From Ciceribacter lividus (GTDB lineage Bacteria > Pseudomonadota > Alphaproteobacteria > Rhizobiales > Rhizobiaceae), in the NCBI RefSeq assembly GCF_003337715.1, contig NZ_QPIX01000017.1, forward strand, positions 22,464 through 86,463: DNA of 64,000 nucleotides. The letters run 5' to 3'. The first letter of the stretch is position 1; each line of letters opens with the position of its first letter. This document shows, in pieces, positions 60,951-64,000 of the stretch. A program made the translations under genes and the position numbers. The notes below the pieces were generated by a model that ran no database searches, was not told where the DNA came from, and saw nothing but the letters and a program-made list of their open reading frames with translations.

Positions 60951-62843
60951 ATGAAGACGTCGATCGCCACGGTTTCGATCAGCGGTGATTTCGAGGAAAA
61001 ACTGATCGCTATCGCGCGAGCCGGTTTTGACGGAATCGAGATATTCGAGAACGACTTCCTGGCCTTCGACCGTTCACCGGCCGAAGTCGGGCGTATGGTT
61101 CGTGATCACGGGCTGGAGGTGACGCTGTTCCAGCCCTTTCGTGACTTCGAGGGCATGCCGGACCCCTTCCGCAGTCGCAACTTCGACCGGGCGGAACGGA
61201 AATTCGATCTGATGGCGGAAGTCGGTACCGACCTCATGCTAATCTGCTCGAACACATCCCCCGTCTCGCTGGGTGGCATAGATCGGGCAGCGGCCGATTT
61301 CCACGAACTGGGCGAACGGGCGGCCCGGCGCGGTCTCCGTGTCGGGTACGAGGCTCTGGCCTGGGGACGGCACATCAACGATCACCGCGACGCCTGGGAA
61401 ATCGTGCGCCGGGCCGACCACCCGAATATTGGCCTCATCCTCGACAGTTTCCACACGCTGGCCCGCAAGATCGACGTCAACTCCATCCGCTCCATTCCGG
61501 GTGACCGCATCTTCATCGTGCAATTGGCCGATGCGCCACAGATCGAGATGGATCTGCTCTACTGGTCGCGTCACTTTCGCAACATGCCGGGCGAAGGCGA
61601 CTTGCCTGTGACCGATTTCATGCGGGCTGTCGCCGCCACGGGCTATGACGGCTATATTTCGCTGGAGATCTTCAACGACCAGTTTCGCGGCGGTTCGCCG
61701 AGCGCGATTTCCGCCGACGGGCACCGCTCGCTGATCTACTTGATGGATCAGGTGAAGCGTGCCGAACCCGATGTCGCCATGAGCGTTCCGGCCTTGCCCG
61801 ACAGGGCCGAAGTCGAGGACATTGCCTTCGTGGAGTTTGCCGTCAGTGAGGGTGATGACGAGCGACAGCTGGAAGGTCTTCTGAGCGTGCTGGGCTTCCG
61901 GCCGACATCACGGCACAAGTCCAAGGCGGTGACCCTGTTCCAGCAGGGCGGGGTGAACCTAATTCTCAACCGCGACGAACGCGGTTTCGCCAATGCGTCC
62001 TATCTGGTGCATGGCGCCAATGCCTACGCGATCGCGCTGATGGTGGGCGACGCCGAGGCAGCGCTGAACCGTGCCGTGGCCCTCGGCGCAGAGGCCTTCG
62101 AACAACCGGCGGAGCCGGGCGAAGTGGCCATTCCAGCCATTCGCGGGGTCGGCGGAGGCCTCATCTATTTCCTCGATCGCAAGGGCGATCTCGGACGCAT
62201 CTGGGAAATCGATTTCGAACCTCTGCCGGGCAGCGACGCGAGAAACGATGCGGGTCTCACGCGGATCGATCATGTCGCCCAGACGGTGAAGTACGACGAG
62301 ATGCTGTCCTGGCTGCTCTTCTATACCTCGCAGCTAAAGGTGAGGAAAACGCCGATGGTCGATATCATCGATCCGGCCGGCGTCGTGCGAAGCCAGGTGG
62401 TCGAGAATGCGACCGGCTCGCTGCGTATCACGCTCAACGGCGCGGAGAACCGCAATACGCTGGCCGGCCATTTCATAGCCGAGACCTTCGGCTCGGGCAT
62501 CCAACACCTCGCCTTCGAGACAGAGGATATTTTTGCGACGGCGGAGGCGCTGAAGCGGAATGGATTCGTGGCGCTTCACATCTCGCCGAACTACTACGAC
62601 GACGTGGAAGCCCGGTTCGGCCTGGAGCCTGCGCTGGTGGAAAAGCTGAAGGCAGCCAACATTCTCTATGACCGTGACGAGCAGGGCGAGTATTTCCAGC
62701 TCTATTCGCCGACCTACGGGGAAGGCTTCTTCTTCGAGATCGTCGAGCGACGCGGCTATCAGGGCTATGGGGCCGCCAACGCCATCTTCCGCATTGCGGC
62801 GCTCAGACGCCATCTCCGTCCACCGGGGATGCCAAATTTCTAG
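60951..62843 (+). CDS. quiC: 3-Dehydroshikimate dehydratase-like, TIM barrel fused to HPPD-like VOC domains (630 aa)
   Basis: Converts 3-dehydroshikimate to protocatechuate in the QuiC/QsuB group. The N-terminal AP-endonuclease-like TIM barrel spans about residues 1-270. It has KTSIATVSISGDFEEKLIAI, GIEIFENDFLAF, VGYEALAWGRHINDH, GLILDSFHTLARK and YISLEIFNDQFRGG, whose Glu/Asp/His residues bind the metal. The C-terminal half (about 295-620) has two vicinal-oxygen-chelate repeats like 4-hydroxyphenylpyruvate dioxygenase: RIDHVAQTVKYDEMLSW, GSGIQHLAFETEDIF and FFFEIVERRGYQGYGAANA. This fusion length is typical. The ATG lies two bases after the aroE stop. Protocatechuate ring-cleavage genes are not in the window. 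Confidence 0.9.
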   Translation: MKTSIATVSISGDFEEKLIAIARAGFDGIEIFENDFLAFDRSPAEVGRMVRDHGLEVTLFQPFRDFEGMPDPFRSRNFDRAERKFDLMAEVGTDLMLICSNTSPVSLGGIDRAAADFHELGERAARRGLRVGYEALAWGRHINDHRDAWEIVRRADHPNIGLILDSFHTLARKIDVNSIRSIPGDRIFIVQLADAPQIEMDLLYWSRHFRNMPGEGDLPVTDFMRAVAATGYDGYISLEIFNDQFRGGSPSAISADGHRSLIYLMDQVKRAEPDVAMSVPALPDRAEVEDIAFVEFAVSEGDDERQLEGLLSVLGFRPTSRHKSKAVTLFQQGGVNLILNRDERGFANASYLVHGANAYAIALMVGDAEAALNRAVALGAEAFEQPAEPGEVAIPAIRGVGGGLIYFLDRKGDLGRIWEIDFEPLPGSDARNDAGLTRIDHVAQTVKYDEMLSWLLFYTSQLKVRKTPMVDIIDPAGVVRSQVVENATGSLRITLNGAENRNTLAGHFIAETFGSGIQHLAFETEDIFATAEALKRNGFVALHISPNYYDDVEARFGLEPALVEKLKAANILYDRDEQGEYFQLYSPTYGEGFFFEIVERRGYQGYGAANAIFRIAALRRHLRPPGMPNF

Positions 62844-63146
62844 TTTGCCATTCGCACATGCTCCGGCCCGGCATCAACTCTCTCTCTTCATCCTGACTGA
62901 GCTGCGGAGATCACGGCCCTCCCGGACCCACGCGTTTGCGCCGGCAAGCGTGGTGCGTTCAACGATTTCAGTTGAGGAACGCCAGCGTCAGTGACTTTGA
63001 AAACGTCATGTTTTGTTCGCTCAAGACAGACTCTTGTTCGGGATCTCAAAGATGCCTATGGGCATGATGGAACTGTGAGCGCTTTGAACCGATCCGAACC
63101 TGAGGCACACCAATCGCCACCGCTCCATGTGTGCGGTGCAGTAAAT
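62844..63146. other. Intergenic stretch with no recognised gene
   Basis: This 303-base stretch between quiC and the toxin gene has lower GC and no convincing coding frame, hairpin or repeat. It may mark the boundary of the accessory toxin/IS end of the window. Confidence 0.5.
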
Positions 63147-63434
63147 TCAATTACTTGCCCAATCTTCGTGCCCGTGGCGAACTCGTATTACAAAAATTGT
63201 CTCATCGTCTTCGATTCGGTAGACAACGAGATGCGCTTTGAAGGGATGAGTTCTAACGGGCGGATTGATCTCATCCCGTTCGCGCGCGATGCGTGGATTG
63301 GCAGCTATAAGATCAAGTAATGCGAAAAGTTCATCGTGGTAGCGCTTTGCTGGGCCTGCTCCGAACATACGGACACCTTGCTCGGCAATCGCGATAATGT
63401 CCTCTTCCGCTTCAACTGAAAGGCTAAAACTCAT
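63147..63434 (-). CDS. parE: ParE/RelE-family toxin (95 aa)
   Basis: A small toxin of the ParE type, whose relatives poison DNA gyrase. SVEAEEDIIAIAEQGVRMFG forms the N-terminal helix pair, followed by YHDELFALLDLIAANPRIAR, the core strands VRTHPFKAHLVVYRIEDD and FVIRVRHGHEDW. The conserved C-terminal Arg-x-x-His-x-x-x-Asp-Trp pattern is intact. Its ATG overlaps the antitoxin stop by four bases (ATGA), the normal order with antitoxin first. Confidence 0.9.
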   Translation of the reverse strand: MSFSLSVEAEEDIIAIAEQGVRMFGAGPAKRYHDELFALLDLIAANPRIARERDEINPPVRTHPFKAHLVVYRIEDDETIFVIRVRHGHEDWASN

Positions 63435-63673
63435 GACTCGCCGGCACGAGTCATCGCCTCAGCAAAGAGCTCGTCCTTTGATCGTTTGCCAACACCACTT
63501 CGGAGCCCGGCATCGACGAAGCTTTGCATGGCGGCGATCTTGTCGTTGCGCATCTGGTCGCGTCGGATCAGGTCGCGCACGTAGTCGCTGGCATTGGAAT
63601 ATCGTCCGGTCCTAGCCTGCGCCTCCACCCAATCCTTCATCGGGTCTGGAAGAGATACATTCATCGTGGCCAT
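63431..63673 (-). CDS. parD: ParD-family antitoxin (80 aa)
   Basis: A ribbon-helix-helix DNA-binding antitoxin. TMNVSLPDPMKDWVEAQART at the N-terminus is the beta-strand and first helix. YSNASDYVRDLIRRDQMRND follows, and a flexible acidic tail (SKDELFAEAMTR) wraps the toxin. ATG 63673 is chosen over 63685 because GGAGGT then lies at proper spacing. It should repress its own promoter through the direct repeats at 63706-63725. Confidence 0.92.
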   Translation of the reverse strand: MATMNVSLPDPMKDWVEAQARTGRYSNASDYVRDLIRRDQMRNDKIAAMQSFVDAGLRSGVGKRSKDELFAEAMTRAGES

Positions 63674-63693
63674 CGGCACCTCCATTTGAAGGC

Positions 63694-63725
63694 ACCATAA
63701 CTGATTTTGGCAAAGTTTGTCAAAG
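63694..63725 (-). promoter_or_regulatory. parDE promoter with tandem operator repeats
   Basis: On the minus strand a perfect -35 TTGACA (63718-63723) and -10-like TATGGT (63694-63699) are 18 bases apart. The plus strand carries tandem repeats TTTGGCAAAG (63706-63715) and TTTGTCAAAG (63716-63725) over the -35 region, as expected for ParD autorepression. Confidence 0.65.
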
Positions 63726-63813
63726 ACTCGAACGCCTTGATTGGATCAGAACCGCGGACCAGGAATCCAAGTCGTCTGGCCCGATCAAATCCAAGCGTCA
63801 TCTGGCGCGGCAC

Positions 63814-63843
63814 CATCCCCGGCCGCTCGCACGGCCGGGGATG
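63814..63843. terminator. Strong hairpin near the transposase fragment
   Basis: CATCCCCGGCCG (63814-63825), 6-base loop, CGGCCGGGGATG (63832-63843): a perfect 12-bp stem. It lies beside the broken transposase frame and may be an IS-end or transcription-stop structure. Confidence 0.5.
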
Positions 63844-63895
63844 TCAGGATTACGCATTGAGCGTTTTGGCAAAGGGCATGAGACGGATCCGCTTG

Positions 63896-64000
63896 CCGAC
63901 TCACTTGGCTCTTCGACATGCCGCCCGCACCCATCGCCTTGACCAAATCGTCGACCGAGCGTGTCGAGACGCCGTGGACATATGCTTCCTGGATCACCGC
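63896..64000 (-). pseudogene. IS256-family (Mutator-type) transposase fragment, partial at window edge
   Basis: The minus-strand frame entering from the right edge reads AVIQEAYVHGVSTRSVDDLV then KAMGAGGMSKSQVSR, the conserved N-terminal region of IS256-family transposases. After SQVSR the sequence leaves the family (RQADPSHALCQ) instead of continuing into the catalytic DDE domain, so this is a broken copy. The upstream end is outside the window. It indicates past IS activity beside the toxin-antitoxin pair. Confidence 0.75.

Noticed and set aside
62991..63320. Plus-strand 109-codon frame overlapping the toxin gene
   Set aside because: It overlaps parE antisense, has no motif and no ribosome site.
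1..64000. tRNA, rRNA, CRISPR array, nod box, phage genes, LuxI synthase
   Set aside because: Looked for by eye on both strands; nothing convincing was seen.

Overview
This 64 kb window is GC-rich, densely coded DNA. Its gene content points to an alphaproteobacterium of the Rhizobiaceae type (Sinorhizobium/Ensifer, Rhizobium, Agrobacterium or Shinella-like). The signs are many binding-protein-dependent transporters with their own LacI, GntR, LysR or Lrp regulators, small catabolic operons, a plant-type LuxR solo, and no housekeeping genes. I saw no rRNA, tRNA, replication or conjugation genes. The density of transport and catabolism suggests a chromid or megaplasmid, which is inference. Nearly all calls rest on protein motifs and gene order read by eye.

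Layout. 1-1906: the 3' end of a sugar-type ABC ATPase and a fused dihydroxyacetone-kinase-like protein. 1998-9780: a two-domain GNAT protein, then a head-to-tail catabolic operon (M20 deacetylase, GhrA-like reductase, cupin, aldehyde dehydrogenase, TtuC/DmlA-like dehydrogenase, GabD-like dehydrogenase) ending near a terminator. 10084-17808: a cupin, a GNAT protein, an amine-oxidase-like flavoprotein, a HAD hydrolase, an atypical SDR, a class V aminotransferase translationally coupled to RidA, a divergent LysR, and a second two-domain GNAT. 17822-28678: a class III aminotransferase, a second HAD hydrolase, a complete peptide-type ABC importer, an Lrp/AsnC regulator with a good Lrp-box match, a second flavoprotein oxidase and a methyltransferase. 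28957-30963: a membrane GGDEF-EAL protein.

31008-38836 is the most interesting segment. A LuxR solo is flanked by two proline-iminopeptidase-family hydrolases and followed by a full peptide-type ABC importer. Its ligand pocket carries the Met and Trp substitutions (TraR W57 and Y61 positions) that define the plant-responsive OryR/XccR/PsoR/NesR/PipR group. Two near-identical lux-box-like dyads lie in front of the two hydrolase genes. This looks like a self-contained circuit that senses a plant compound or peptide, imports it and hydrolyses it.

38909-45740: a MalEFGK-type sugar importer with a frameshifted D-erythronate-dehydrogenase-like gene and a divergent LacI regulator. 46085-52333: a GntR regulator, a cystathionine-lyase-type PLP enzyme and another MalEFGK-type importer. 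52463-55632: a TAXI-TRAP importer. 55808-62843: a LysR regulator, a tripartite tricarboxylate-type importer (TctCBA), a shikimate dehydrogenase and a QuiC/QsuB-type 3-dehydroshikimate dehydratase, together a plausible shikimate/quinate uptake and catabolism operon. 63147-64000: a ParDE toxin-antitoxin pair and a truncated IS256-family transposase running off the end.

A recurring small-scale feature is that all six binding-protein genes in the window are followed within about 40 bases by a perfect GC-rich hairpin. Five of these lie inside operons, consistent with protecting the abundant binding-protein mRNA.
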